From Planctomycetota bacterium (lineage in GTDB: Bacteria; Planctomycetota; JAJSAM01; JAJVHW01), in assembly GCA_021776825.1 (NCBI GenBank), contig JAJFFG010000117.1:1-64000 (forward strand): a DNA stretch of 64,000 nt, read 5' to 3'. The notes below the pieces were generated by a model. The model was not told the DNA's origin. It worked only from the letters and a program-made list of their open reading frames with translations, and made no database searches. Numbering within the stretch: the first letter of the stretch is position 1; every line of letters begins with the position of its first letter. This document shows, one piece after another, positions 16,889-26,474 of this stretch. The translations under genes were made by a program, and so were the position numbers.

Positions 16889-18342
16889 GGTCGCGCTTGA
16901 TCCGGCTCGGTCTTGCGATCGCGCTGAGCGCCTTCGGTGTCGCGACGGGAGCGGCTGCACTCAGTCCTTGCGCAGCCATCGCCGCCGAGACGCCGCTCAC
17001 GGAGCTGGTCGAACAGCTGGGATCTGACGAGCACAACGAGCGGTATCAGGCGTATCTCGCGCTGCGTCGGCGCGCCGACCCGAAGACTCCAGCGCTGCTG
17101 GCGACGCGACTCCCGGAGTTCCCGATCGCGTGCCACTACTACGGCGTGCTGATCCTCGACGGATTCGACGACAAGCGCGTCGAGAAGCCGCTGCGCAAAC
17201 TGCTCAAGTGCCCCTCGCCGTATCTGCGCGTGTGCGCTGCGCTGCAGCTCCACGGCCGCGGCGCCAAGGGCATGGCGAAGACGATGGCGCGTGAGCTCAC
17301 AGCCGAGGAACTGCCGCCGGAGATCTGGCTGAAGATCATGAAGCGATTGCGCGGGGGGCGCGTGCCGAAGGATGCGAGCGTGATGCGCGCGCTGCTCGAT
17401 CCGATCGTGGTCGGATCGGACTCTGCGGCGATCCGCGAGATCGCCGCCGTCATGAATGACGCGGATGCACGTGCTGCCGTCCCGACGTTCGAGGCGCTGC
17501 TCGAGGACGAGCGAGCCGGGACGCGCGCCGTCGCCGCGGCCTTCCTGCGTGCACGAGGGCAGGATCGGGACGCCGATCTCGCGGCAGCTCTCCGTGGGAC
17601 TGAGCTGGCCTCCGGCGACGTCTACATGCTCGATCAGATCCTGACGAGGCGCGACGCAGCGCCCGTGCCGCCGATCGTCGTCGAGGCGTTGATCGTGGCC
17701 TCGCGCGCCGAGGCGAATTCGTCCGCGTTGCGGGCTATCGTGCAGGTGCTCGGCCAGCTCTCCGACGAGAGTGCGCTGCCCCGGCTGCGGGAGCTGACGG
17801 CGCACAAGCACAAGAGCATCGCCAAGGCTGCGGCGAGGGCGATCGAGAAGCTCTCCGGAACGAAGACCGGCACGAGTTCGTCCGCGACGTCGTCGCTCGA
17901 ACCGACCGACACCGTCGCGTTGACGAAGATGACGCAGGAGCGCGATCAGGCGGCCTTGGGCGCGTGGCTGCATGACGGAGACAGCAAGCGCCGCCTCGCC
18001 GCCGCCGACGCGCTCCGCCGCATGGACGATCACTCCGGCCTCGACGTGGTTCTCGCGGAATGCACGTCGACGGAGGTTACCGACAGACGAGAAGCAGTCC
18101 GCGCAGCCGGACAGTTCCGCGTGGACGCTGCGGTTGAAACGCTCATCACGGCGATGCTCGACGAGGACTCGACCGTGCGGAACTACGCGCGCAGCGGACT
18201 GAACGCGACGCTGCTCACCTTGCTCCCGCACCGTGGCTTCCGTCTCACGGCGCGCGGCGAGCCCGACACGCCAGAGTCCCGCACCAAGCACGTCGCCCGG
18301 CTGCGGGCGTGGTGGCCGAAAGCGCGCGACGCTGCCTGGTAG
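16885..18342 (+). CDS. secreted HEAT-repeat protein
   Basis: A 485-residue exported protein. After a long signal peptide (about 1-34) almost the whole chain is HEAT-like helical repeats (ERYQAYLALRRRADPKTPALLATRL, AAVPTFEALLEDERAGTRAVAAAFLRARG, ALPRLRELTAHKHKSIAKAAARAIEKL, AVETLITAMLDEDSTVRNYARSG as separate units). A Ser/Thr-rich linker lies around residues 325-345. GTG start within the previous stop, indicating translational coupling to the VWA-like gene. Expected to act as an extracytoplasmic scaffold. Confidence 0.87.
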   Translation: MRSRLIRLGLAIALSAFGVATGAAALSPCAAIAAETPLTELVEQLGSDEHNERYQAYLALRRRADPKTPALLATRLPEFPIACHYYGVLILDGFDDKRVEKPLRKLLKCPSPYLRVCAALQLHGRGAKGMAKTMARELTAEELPPEIWLKIMKRLRGGRVPKDASVMRALLDPIVVGSDSAAIREIAAVMNDADARAAVPTFEALLEDERAGTRAVAAAFLRARGQDRDADLAAALRGTELASGDVYMLDQILTRRDAAPVPPIVVEALIVASRAEANSSALRAIVQVLGQLSDESALPRLRELTAHKHKSIAKAAARAIEKLSGTKTGTSSSATSSLEPTDTVALTKMTQERDQAALGAWLHDGDSKRRLAAADALRRMDDHSGLDVVLAECTSTEVTDRREAVRAAGQFRVDAAVETLITAMLDEDSTVRNYARSGLNATLLTLLPHRGFRLTARGEPDTPESRTKHVARLRAWWPKARDAAW

Positions 18343-18348
18343 CCGCGG

Positions 18349-21192
18349 TCAGTCCGACTCGAACAACTGGGTGAACGTGCCCCAGTTGTCGCGGGAGAGC
18401 TCACGCAGGAGCGGCTCGTCCACGCCGAGCGTGCCGAACGCGATCGTGTGCGTGCGAACGCGCGTGTAGCGGTTGAGCGTCGTGTACCAGTGTGCGAGCA
18501 GGTCCGGGTCCGTGATGTCGCCCACTGTCGGAGTGCCGTCCGTCAGGAAGAAGATCGTGTCCGGAGAATCGCCGAGCTTGGCACTCGTCAGAGGATGGGC
18601 CTCTAGGTCGAGAGCCGCCGCCAGCGCGCCGTAGAAATTCGTCTCACCGGCCGGGGCTTGGCTGCGTACGAACGACGCGCCGCCCGCTTTGTTGGATCCG
18701 GAAGCGGGTACGAGGTTGCGCTTCCAGGTCTGCACGCGGCTGCCGAAGCTGAGCACGTTGAAGCGCGCGCGCGGGTCGAGCTGTTGGATGCTGTGTCCGA
18801 TCTCGCTCCGGCAGATGTCGTTGACCGTGACGGGTTCGCCGTCGTAGTCGCCCAGCAGTCGAGACTTCGTCGATGGGTTCGGACGGAAGATGCGGTCCGT
18901 GCTCTTGCTGGTGTCGATCACGAATGCGACGCGCTGCGAGAACACGTCGATGCCGTAGTACTCGGGGACCTCTCCGCCGTACCGGCTGGGACGTTCGGGA
19001 TCCGTCTCCTTCACACCGGTCGTGAACCCGCGCTCGCGGATGCTCTCGCCCTCGCGTTCCCACCAGCCCTTCCACGCCGCCGGTGCTGCACCGAAGTGCT
19101 CGCCGGAGATCTCTTCGAGTGCGTCGACGATCGCCGTGCGCACACGGCCGCTCTCTTTCTCGAGGCGCGCGATGAGAGGTTCGATCGCCTGATCGTCGCC
19201 GACCTCTTCGAGCGTCTGCGCCGCCGCGAGGCGCACCTGCCAGGCGCGGTGGTCGAGGTTCGTGCAGACGGGCGGGATGCTCTGCGGGTTCACGCGCTCG
19301 CCGAAGTAGGTGAGTGCGTCCATCGCGCCGATCCGCACCTTGGCCGCTGCGTCCGTCGTCGCCGTTCGAATGCGCGCCTGCGCGTCGAAGTCGAGGATGC
19401 GCCCGCTGGCGATGAACGACTCTGCCCGGGCGAGCCAGAACGCGTCGTCGTGCAGCGCACGCAGCGGAACGCGGGCGGCCTTCAGGCCGAGCTCTCCGCA
19501 GAGTCGCGCCGCGTGGGAACGCGTGATGCGCGACGCGTGCGTCAGGCCGGCCGTCATGATCGCCCGGTGGACGACCTCGGACCTCGCGCCTCGCAGACGC
19601 TCCGCCGCGGTCTCCCGGACGAGGTCGCTCGAACTCGTTCCGATCACGTCGAGCAACTCGCGCGCGTGCTCATCCGTTTCGGGCGTGCCGAGCGTGCGGA
19701 TCTGCGATGCCAGGGCGTCTGCGTCGAGCGTTGGGTTGAGGTGCGCGGTCGCCGCGTCGGCCTCTGGCTCCGCCTTGCCGCCGTCCGGAGGGCCGAGGCG
19801 ATCGCGCTTCTCCAGCAGTCGCTCGACGAAGCGCGCGTGGAACTGCTCGGGTGTGACGCCGAGGTGCTCGCGGAACGACTCGCGCTGGTCCTTCTCCCGA
19901 CGCAGCGCTGCGATCAGTTTCACGAACCCCCCGCGCCACTCCTCCATGCCGAGGTGGAAGTAGCCCCACGACTGGCGACGGTCCTCGTAGTCGAGGTGAC
20001 CGAGGGAGGTCTTGTCGATGAGCTCGCCGATGGGCGTGAACTTCCCCAGGGCTGCGCGCTTGCGGAGCGCACCCCACCAGTCCTTGCCGCTGCCCGACAG
20101 CTTCTGGTCCTCGCCGGAGCAGTGATAGACGTTGTCTGAGAGCTTCTCGATGCGCTTGCCGAGCCACTGACCGGCACCGACGAACGCCCACCGCGGCATC
20201 GTGCGATTGTCACCCTGGTTGCGGAGCCAGCACGTGATCAGGATGTGGCCGATCATGTGGCGCATCGCGAAGTGCATCGCGTAGTCCTCGCCGCCGTTGT
20301 TCTTCGAGGCGGAGGCGTTGCCCTTCATGCGCTCGATGGGCACGCAGAACCCATTCAGACAGAAGCCGTCGGAGATCGACGACTCACTGCGCGACGCGTA
20401 GGACGAGTAGATCATGTGGTTGCGCTCGGCGCGGAAGTACGCGGCCTGCAGCGGTCGCGCCGTCTGCATGCTGCGCGGCATGAAGATGCCCATCGGGCGT
20501 AGCAGCCGCACGCCGCCTCCGAACGCTTCGCTGAACTCGTCGAACGCGATCTCCGCGCGCTGGACCATCAGGTGCGCCCACTCGTGTCCCGTCGCCCACC
20601 GCTGCCCGCCGGACTCGTTGCGGATGCGCATGCGCTTGACGTCGGTGACGACGTAGAAGCGGCGCGAGTACACGATGACGGGCGCCTTCTTTTTGAAGTA
20701 GCGGCGCTCGACCTCCATCTGCTCGGCGATCGCTCGACGCGCCTCGTTGCGGAGCGGGTCCTTCGTGAACGGATCGGCGTGTCCTGCCTCGCCGCAGTTA
20801 GGACACGTGGCCACGCCCGGGAGGGGACAGCACTTCACGTTCTCCTGGCAGGCGCTGCACGCGAGTCGCCAACTCGCGGCGTGACGCTTCAGGAAGCAGT
20901 CGAGTCGAGAGGACGACCAGCACGCCGGGCTCCAGCCCTTGATCGGTGTCCCGCCCGAGTGTCGCTCGCGTGTCTCGCACTTCTCGCAGGAGCACGGATC
21001 GTCGGGCGGGTCGGACGGCGAGTTGAGGTAGTGCCAGCAGGCGCGACGTTTGGCGCACGTGCAGGATGGCTCGTCGCCGGCGCGGGCGCCGGCCGTGAGG
21101 AGCAGCACGGTCACGGCGATGAGCACCAGCAGCCGCGTCAAGCGCAGCACGAGAACTCGCTGCATGTGCGTTTGTCGTACCGCTGCGTCCAT
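18349..21192 (-). CDS. large secreted Cys-rich / peptidase-MA-like / HEAT / VWA protein
   Basis: A 947-residue exported protein. After the signal peptide (about 10-38) comes a cysteine-rich stretch (43-134) with several CxxC pairs, then a region resembling peptidase MA-like zincins (about 160-450). In that region MRHMIGH (310-316) followed by MPRWAFVGAGQWL matches the family layout, but the catalytic Glu of HExxH is replaced. A separate HEWAH occurs at 203-207. HEAT repeats follow (about 505-700), then a VWA domain (about 750-940) with an intact MIDAS start (FVIDTSKS), ETNFYGALAAA and FFLTDGTPTVGD. It is probably a surface or periplasmic adhesion or processing protein. The start is ambiguous between ATG 21192 and ATG 21165; neither has a strong ribosome site. 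Confidence 0.85.
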   Translation of the reverse strand: MDAAVRQTHMQRVLVLRLTRLLVLIAVTVLLLTAGARAGDEPSCTCAKRRACWHYLNSPSDPPDDPCSCEKCETRERHSGGTPIKGWSPACWSSSRLDCFLKRHAASWRLACSACQENVKCCPLPGVATCPNCGEAGHADPFTKDPLRNEARRAIAEQMEVERRYFKKKAPVIVYSRRFYVVTDVKRMRIRNESGGQRWATGHEWAHLMVQRAEIAFDEFSEAFGGGVRLLRPMGIFMPRSMQTARPLQAAYFRAERNHMIYSSYASRSESSISDGFCLNGFCVPIERMKGNASASKNNGGEDYAMHFAMRHMIGHILITCWLRNQGDNRTMPRWAFVGAGQWLGKRIEKLSDNVYHCSGEDQKLSGSGKDWWGALRKRAALGKFTPIGELIDKTSLGHLDYEDRRQSWGYFHLGMEEWRGGFVKLIAALRREKDQRESFREHLGVTPEQFHARFVERLLEKRDRLGPPDGGKAEPEADAATAHLNPTLDADALASQIRTLGTPETDEHARELLDVIGTSSSDLVRETAAERLRGARSEVVHRAIMTAGLTHASRITRSHAARLCGELGLKAARVPLRALHDDAFWLARAESFIASGRILDFDAQARIRTATTDAAAKVRIGAMDALTYFGERVNPQSIPPVCTNLDHRAWQVRLAAAQTLEEVGDDQAIEPLIARLEKESGRVRTAIVDALEEISGEHFGAAPAAWKGWWEREGESIRERGFTTGVKETDPERPSRYGGEVPEYYGIDVFSQRVAFVIDTSKSTDRIFRPNPSTKSRLLGDYDGEPVTVNDICRSEIGHSIQQLDPRARFNVLSFGSRVQTWKRNLVPASGSNKAGGASFVRSQAPAGETNFYGALAAALDLEAHPLTSAKLGDSPDTIFFLTDGTPTVGDITDPDLLAHWYTTLNRYTRVRTHTIAFGTLGVDEPLLRELSRDNWGTFTQLFESD

Positions 21193-21266
21193 CCGTCGGC
21201 CATCCCACTCCTCGCGCGATCCGTAGGGTAGCCCGATCTGACGAGCAGGTTCCGGGAGCGGTTCCG

Positions 21267-23117
21267 TCAGTACTTGAGCGAGCTCTTCGCCGCGGCCAGG
21301 TCCGGGACGTCGAAGAACCGCACGTCGCCGAACTCGACACCGAGCGCCGCCGGAGCGGCACCCGCGTCGTACTGGCCGAGATCGATGCCCTTCAGCGAGA
21401 CACTGACGCGCCCCTTGCCGTAGTCCAGCGTGATCGTCCGCGTGCCGACGGCGGTCTGCTTGAAGACCCACTTGTCCTTGCTGCGGACGAACTGGCCGCC
21501 GGGAGCCGTGAACTCGAAGAAGCCGACCGTGACGATGACGTCGGGAGCGACTTCCGGGGCCCCTGCGGAGGCATCGAACTCCCCGCGCATCTTCAGCGAA
21601 TCCTTGTCGCCGAACTGGAGACGGCCCGAGAACTTGGAGAGCTGGAACGGCGGGTCAACGAGGCGGCCAGTCTTCCCGGCGGCGAAGCGATCCTGCGTCA
21701 GTTGCACCGTTCCCAGCGCGAAGAAGTCCTGGTTGCGGAACGCGAGCGAGAGCTCCCCGTCCGCCTCGACGGCGTCGGCCAGAGCGCCCTCGAGCGTGAG
21801 CTTGAATGTCACCCGGGACGAGCCGGTCTTGGACGGCGTGAGGTCCAGGCGCACGCCATCGCCGTCGAAGCGCAGCCGCTTACCCTTCGCGACGAACGCC
21901 GGGATGACGAGCGCACCGTCGTTGATGCCGAGCGCCGCCGCGCCCGCGAGCTCAATGTCCGTCGAGCCGATGTCGAACTCACCGGATGCCGTGAGCTTCG
22001 CCGGCTTCGGCTTCTTGCCCTTCGGGCGCTTGATCGCGGCCTTCCGGATGAGGATCACGGCAGGTGTCGCGGCGTCCGAGATCACGGTCCAGTCGGAGCG
22101 TCCGTGCTCACCGACCGCCGCGACTCGGTAGAGGTATGGCGTCTCCTGACGGATGCCGCGGTCCTCGAGCTCCTGTGCTCCCGGAGCCAGGTCCGCGATG
22201 GGGCGGTAGATTGCGTCGACGGCGAGGGCGCGTTGCACTTCGTACGACTGCTCGATGGTGGTGTTGTCGGTCCACCGCAGTCGGAACCGCGTCGCGGAGA
22301 GCGACTCGGCGGCGGCGTCACTCGGTGCGAACGGAGGCGTCGTGAGACAGGCCTCGGTCGTCCACTCCGACGCTCCCGCGTCGCTGATCGCGCGCACGCG
22401 GTAGGCGTACTCGCTCTCGGGCTGGGGGGTGTTGTCCGTGTACGAGGTCGTGTCCGGATCGAGCGTCGCGAGCAGCGTCCAGTCCACACCCGGACACGTG
22501 CCGCTGCGCTCCACCTCGAACCCGGTCTCGATCCCGGATGGGTCGACCCAGCGGAGCGTGACGCTCGTCCCTCCGTTGGCGGTCACCGTCGGCTCACCCG
22601 GGTCGATCGGTGGCATCGTGACGCACGCCTCGTCGGTGAACTCCGATGCGCCGGCCGCGCTGAGCGCGCGCAGTCGGTAGCTGTACGTCGTTTCCGGGAG
22701 CGCGGTGTTGTCGACGAACGAGGTCGTGTTCGCGGGCGCGGTCGTGAGGAGCGAGAAGCTGAAGCCCGGGCAACCGAACCCGCGCTCGAGGCCGAAGCCC
22801 GTCTCGTCGTCGGTGTTGTCTTGCCAGGTCAGTCGCACGCGCGTGTTGGAGAGGGCCGATGCGCTCAACCCGGCGACGGCGGACGGAGGCGTCGTGACCG
22901 CCGCTTCGTTCGAGTACCCCGAGGGGCCGATCGTGTTCGTGGCGCGGACGCGGTATGTGTAGTCGGTCCCGCCGATCACGTTGACGTCGGAGTAGCGCTT
23001 GTAGTAGTGGCCGGTGCCGGGATTGAAGAGCACGCCGTCGATCGCCATGACGTCCGACGGCGGCACGCAGAGAACGAGACCGGTCACGAGGAGCAAGGCG
23101 AGTCCCGAGCGCTTCAA
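21267..23117 (-). CDS. secreted fibronectin type III repeat protein
   Basis: A 616-residue exported protein beginning at TTG 23117, supported by GGAGG 5 nt upstream. After the signal peptide there is a partial fibronectin III unit (about 40-75) and three full ones (about 80-165, 170-260, 265-350), each with a VRLTWQDN / VTLRWVDP / FRLRWTDN strand and a YxYRxRA motif. The C-terminal 260 residues are a different beta-rich region (KLTASGEFDIGSTDIEL, RLRFDGDGVRLDL). Repeats two and three contain a matching CPG insertion (GFGCPGFSF, GTCPGVDW), which suggests recent duplication. Likely cell-surface or matrix-associated. Confidence 0.88.
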   Translation of the reverse strand: MKRSGLALLLVTGLVLCVPPSDVMAIDGVLFNPGTGHYYKRYSDVNVIGGTDYTYRVRATNTIGPSGYSNEAAVTTPPSAVAGLSASALSNTRVRLTWQDNTDDETGFGLERGFGCPGFSFSLLTTAPANTTSFVDNTALPETTYSYRLRALSAAGASEFTDEACVTMPPIDPGEPTVTANGGTSVTLRWVDPSGIETGFEVERSGTCPGVDWTLLATLDPDTTSYTDNTPQPESEYAYRVRAISDAGASEWTTEACLTTPPFAPSDAAAESLSATRFRLRWTDNTTIEQSYEVQRALAVDAIYRPIADLAPGAQELEDRGIRQETPYLYRVAAVGEHGRSDWTVISDAATPAVILIRKAAIKRPKGKKPKPAKLTASGEFDIGSTDIELAGAAALGINDGALVIPAFVAKGKRLRFDGDGVRLDLTPSKTGSSRVTFKLTLEGALADAVEADGELSLAFRNQDFFALGTVQLTQDRFAAGKTGRLVDPPFQLSKFSGRLQFGDKDSLKMRGEFDASAGAPEVAPDVIVTVGFFEFTAPGGQFVRSKDKWVFKQTAVGTRTITLDYGKGRVSVSLKGIDLGQYDAGAAPAALGVEFGDVRFFDVPDLAAAKSSLKY

Positions 23118-23207
23118 GGCGACCTCCAGCCAGCGAGTGCTCCGGGCGGCGAGCCGGAGCGGTTGAGGCCGGAGCCTAGCAGACCTCGCGCGTGGTGTGC
23201 GGTGTCG

Positions 23208-26200
23208 CTACCGGACCGGGATCACGACGTCGAGGACCTCGCCCGCGACGGAGTCGAACTCGCCCTCGCCGACGATCTCGGCGTCGGGGTCGATCTTCGA
23301 GCGAGGCGCGGCGAAGTGGCTTTGCCACCGGACGCGGCCGGGCGGGACGTCGACGGTCACCTCGGGCCGGGCACCGTCGCGACTGACGAACCCGAACCAG
23401 TTGCCGAACGGCTCCCCGATCGCGGCGTAGCGCACGCGCACGACCCGGAGCGGCGGCGCCTCCGCGCAGCGGAACGTCACGCGTCCGAGCGCACGCAGAG
23501 TCAGTTCGGCAGCGACCTCTCCGCCGCCGGGGACGAAGACGTCGGTCGAGCCCGCGAAGCCGGGCTCCCGCATTCGGATGCGCAGGCGCCCGGCGGGCAC
23601 GCCCTCGATGCGGAACGAGCCGTCGGTCTCGACCCACGTCGCGCCGATGAGCTTGGGGTCGGACTGCAGCTTGACCCACTGCGGCTTCGAACGCACGTCA
23701 GCGAGCGACAGGAAGGCCATGCGCCTCCGCGACGCGTCGGGCAGTCCTCGGACCACGCCGCGAACGACGCCCAGATGCGGGCAGCGCGCGATGACGCGCA
23801 CCTCTGTCGCTCCCTTCTCGAGGACCACGCCCACACGGAGCGGGGAGTACCCCTCGGCCAGCACCCAGACGTCCCAACTTCCGGGAGGAATGCGGTCGTA
23901 CGTCACCTGTCCCGCGGCGAACGTCGGTCCGGAGTGGAAGCGGCCCGGAGCATCGTTGCCCTCTCCACGCAGCAGCATGGCCTTGACCGGATCGATTGCC
24001 GTCTCCGTCGATGCGTCGCGGAGCTCGACGACCACCCGCGCCCCGGCCGGTGCGCGACGAAGTTCGACGACGACCTCTTCACCCGTGGGGACGATCGTGC
24101 GCTCGCTGGGGACGATCCAATCCGCATGTGGCCGCGGGGGGTAGATCGTCAGCTTCGTCGAGCGTCCGGCGCCGGCCTGAACATCGACGCGTCCGTCAGC
24201 GTCCGTGAACACGACCACGTTGAGCTCGAAGTCGTTCCGCAACGTGAACTGGACGCGTTCGAGGGGCTTCCCCGTCGTGTCCACCGCGCGGAGGGGCACA
24301 CGAACAGCCGCGTCCATCACGAGGTCGAGGTCCTCGAGGTCGCCGCTCTCGGGAGCCTTGAACCGGTGCTCGATCTGGGCGAACCCGTCCGCGTTCGCCA
24401 CCAGCCAGGCGTTGCTGGAGAGCGACACCCGGTCGATGCCGGCGACTCGGTAGAGCCCCTGGTCGTCCGCCGTCGCCTCGATTCCGCGGCACTTGACATT
24501 CGCGCCGGCGATCGGCCTCCCGTCGCGATCGCGCACGACCCCGGAGACCGACAGGAGTTGGTCGCCCGTCACGTCGATCATCAGGTTCGTCGTCTCGCCG
24601 ACAGAGACGATGACGCCGTCCTGGACCGCGCGTCCTGAGCCCGGCGCCCAGACGGTGATGTCGTAGCGGCCCGACTCGCCGTTCACCGGCAGGTGAGCGA
24701 ACTCGGCGGCGCCGCTCGCCGTCGTGCGGGCGATGAAGATGTCCTGGAGGTCCTCCCGTCCGATGTACAGGTCGTGGGTGCTCTTGGCCCGCGGGTCGCC
24801 GCTCACCGGCGCGAAGCGGGGGTGCACGACGACGCGCGACTCCGGCACGTGTGCCCCGTCCGGTCCGCGCACGGCGACCGAGAGTCGACCCGTCGGTGCG
24901 AGGGGGATGTCCTGATCGACGAGATCCTTGCGGCCCGCGACGACCGGCAGTGAGCGCCAACCGAACTTCCCGTCCGAGAGGGCGAACAGGGTGTGTCGGA
25001 ACGCGCCAACGCCGGGGGCAACGTGTTCGAGCGTGAAGCGTCCCTCAGCGTCGGTCGTGGCGACTTCGATCGACTGTGCCGGGTGGAACCTCGGCGGCGA
25101 CGACGCTCGCGTCTCGCGACAGAACAGGATCGTGGCCCCTGGCACGACGGTGCCGCTGCCGGAGATCACGCGTCCCGAGACCAACGCGCCCTCCTCGAGC
25201 GCCAGGTTGCCGAGATCGATCTCCGTCGACGTGTCACCGTGCGGCCAGCGATCCTTGATGCTGAACTCGGCTGTCGCGAAGTCCGCGTGTTCCACGACCA
25301 GGAAGCGGGAGCTCGTGTGGCGCTGCTCGGTGAGACCGGTGATCCGGACCAGGCCCTCCTCGTCGGAGATGCCCGCTGGTGCGTCGTCCTTGTAGGCGTC
25401 CTGTCGCCATCGCCCGAGTCGGACTCGCGCGCCGCGGATCCGCACCCCGGTGCGGTCCTCGATGACGCGCGCTCGCAGCGTCGTTCTGACCGTTGTCGGG
25501 GGGTCTGGAGTGGACGCGACCGCCGGAGACTGCACGCGCTGGCGACCCGTCTCCGGAAGACTCTCGGGGTCGGCGCTCTTGGTCGACGCGGTGGTGTCCT
25601 CAGGAGACTCCGGGACAGTCGCAACGACCTCCGACGCGGCCGGTTCGTCGTCGGCCTGCGCCCACCAGATCCCTCCGGCCAGGAGTAGCGCCAGCGTGGC
25701 GGCGACGACGAGCTTCTGCGTTGCGGTCATGACGATGGCCCCCACGGTGACGACACCTGCGGACGCGGACGCCGCGTGCGGCACCGCACTGATCGACGAT
25801 TCCGGACCGGACAGCGCGCCGAGCAAGACGCACCAGGCCTTGCGATCGCCGTCATGCACTGCATCCAGCCGCTGGCGCAGCAGAGCGAGCCCGCGCCGCA
25901 AACGCGTGCGCACCGTCTCGAGCGGGATGCCGAGGCGCGCGGCGATCTCGGGCGGCGTGAGCCCCTCCAGGTACCGCAGGTAGACCACCGTGCGGTACGG
26001 CTCGTCCAGTTCACCGACAGCGCGCGCGACGCGTTCGGCGGCCTCGGTACGCTGGGCAATCGTCTCGGGAGACGGGACCTGTCGCTGCTCGTGAACGGCG
26101 GCCTCGCGGGCGGCTCGCCGCGAGTCGGAGAGTCGCCGGTTCGACACCACGTTGCGGAGCACCGTCGCCAGCCAGGCGCGCGGTGACCGAGGCGCGGGCT

Positions 26201-26348
26201 GGCCGAGCGTCCGCAGCCAGACCTCCTGCGTCAGGTCGTCTGCCGAACTGTCGTCGTCCGTCAGCGCGCGGGCGAGTCGCCGCAGCCACACACCGTGCGC
26301 GAGGAGGTCGTCGGACGCTCCATGGATCGGGGGTTGGTCGGCACTCAC
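23208..26348 (-). CDS. membrane-tethered ECF sigma factor with carboxypeptidase-regulatory-like ectodomain
   Basis: About 1046 residues from the GTG at 26348. Sigma region 2 (about 14-75, DDSSADDLTQEVWLRTLGQ) and region 4 (about 112-162, LDEPYRTVVYLRYLEGLTPPEIAARLGIPLETVRTRLRRG) are followed by a linker, one transmembrane helix (about 211-230) and a long exported part. That part is made of transthyretin-like/carboxypeptidase-regulatory units, for example LSVSGVVRDRDGRPIAGANVKC, LVSGRVISGSGTVVPGATIL and DAEGRFTLEHVAPG. A single chain thus spans DNA-binding to extracytoplasmic space, which implies that release by proteolysis or a conformational signal replaces an anti-sigma factor (inference). 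No anti-sigma gene is adjacent. The start is uncertain: ATG 26399 is also in frame, and neither has a clear ribosome site. Confidence 0.92.
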   Translation of the reverse strand: MSADQPPIHGASDDLLAHGVWLRRLARALTDDDSSADDLTQEVWLRTLGQPAPRSPRAWLATVLRNVVSNRRLSDSRRAAREAAVHEQRQVPSPETIAQRTEAAERVARAVGELDEPYRTVVYLRYLEGLTPPEIAARLGIPLETVRTRLRRGLALLRQRLDAVHDGDRKAWCVLLGALSGPESSISAVPHAASASAGVVTVGAIVMTATQKLVVAATLALLLAGGIWWAQADDEPAASEVVATVPESPEDTTASTKSADPESLPETGRQRVQSPAVASTPDPPTTVRTTLRARVIEDRTGVRIRGARVRLGRWRQDAYKDDAPAGISDEEGLVRITGLTEQRHTSSRFLVVEHADFATAEFSIKDRWPHGDTSTEIDLGNLALEEGALVSGRVISGSGTVVPGATILFCRETRASSPPRFHPAQSIEVATTDAEGRFTLEHVAPGVGAFRHTLFALSDGKFGWRSLPVVAGRKDLVDQDIPLAPTGRLSVAVRGPDGAHVPESRVVVHPRFAPVSGDPRAKSTHDLYIGREDLQDIFIARTTASGAAEFAHLPVNGESGRYDITVWAPGSGRAVQDGVIVSVGETTNLMIDVTGDQLLSVSGVVRDRDGRPIAGANVKCRGIEATADDQGLYRVAGIDRVSLSSNAWLVANADGFAQIEHRFKAPESGDLEDLDLVMDAAVRVPLRAVDTTGKPLERVQFTLRNDFELNVVVFTDADGRVDVQAGAGRSTKLTIYPPRPHADWIVPSERTIVPTGEEVVVELRRAPAGARVVVELRDASTETAIDPVKAMLLRGEGNDAPGRFHSGPTFAAGQVTYDRIPPGSWDVWVLAEGYSPLRVGVVLEKGATEVRVIARCPHLGVVRGVVRGLPDASRRRMAFLSLADVRSKPQWVKLQSDPKLIGATWVETDGSFRIEGVPAGRLRIRMREPGFAGSTDVFVPGGGEVAAELTLRALGRVTFRCAEAPPLRVVRVRYAAIGEPFGNWFGFVSRDGARPEVTVDVPPGRVRWQSHFAAPRSKIDPDAEIVGEGEFDSVAGEVLDVVIPVR

Positions 26349-26474
26349 GATGAAGAGACAGTGTGGGCGGCGATCGGGGTTCAGGCAATTCGGCGGCATC
26401 CGGCGCCGGGACCCTTGCGGGTCTCTTGAGCCACGCGGGCAGCGACTACGATCGGGCTCCACGGGAGATCACCG

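Noticed and set aside
20575..20589. HEWAH (residues 203-207 of the 18349-21192 protein) as a proven zinc-protease site
   Set aside because: The surrounding sequence does not match the family layout, while the position that does (HMIGH) lacks the catalytic Glu; enzymatic activity was not claimed.
21702..24638. Plus-strand open frame of 978 codons across the fibronectin III and tethered sigma genes
   Set aside because: Exactly antisense to two well-supported genes; composition is dominated by Arg, Val, Glu and Asp with no domain, a common artefact of GC-rich DNA.
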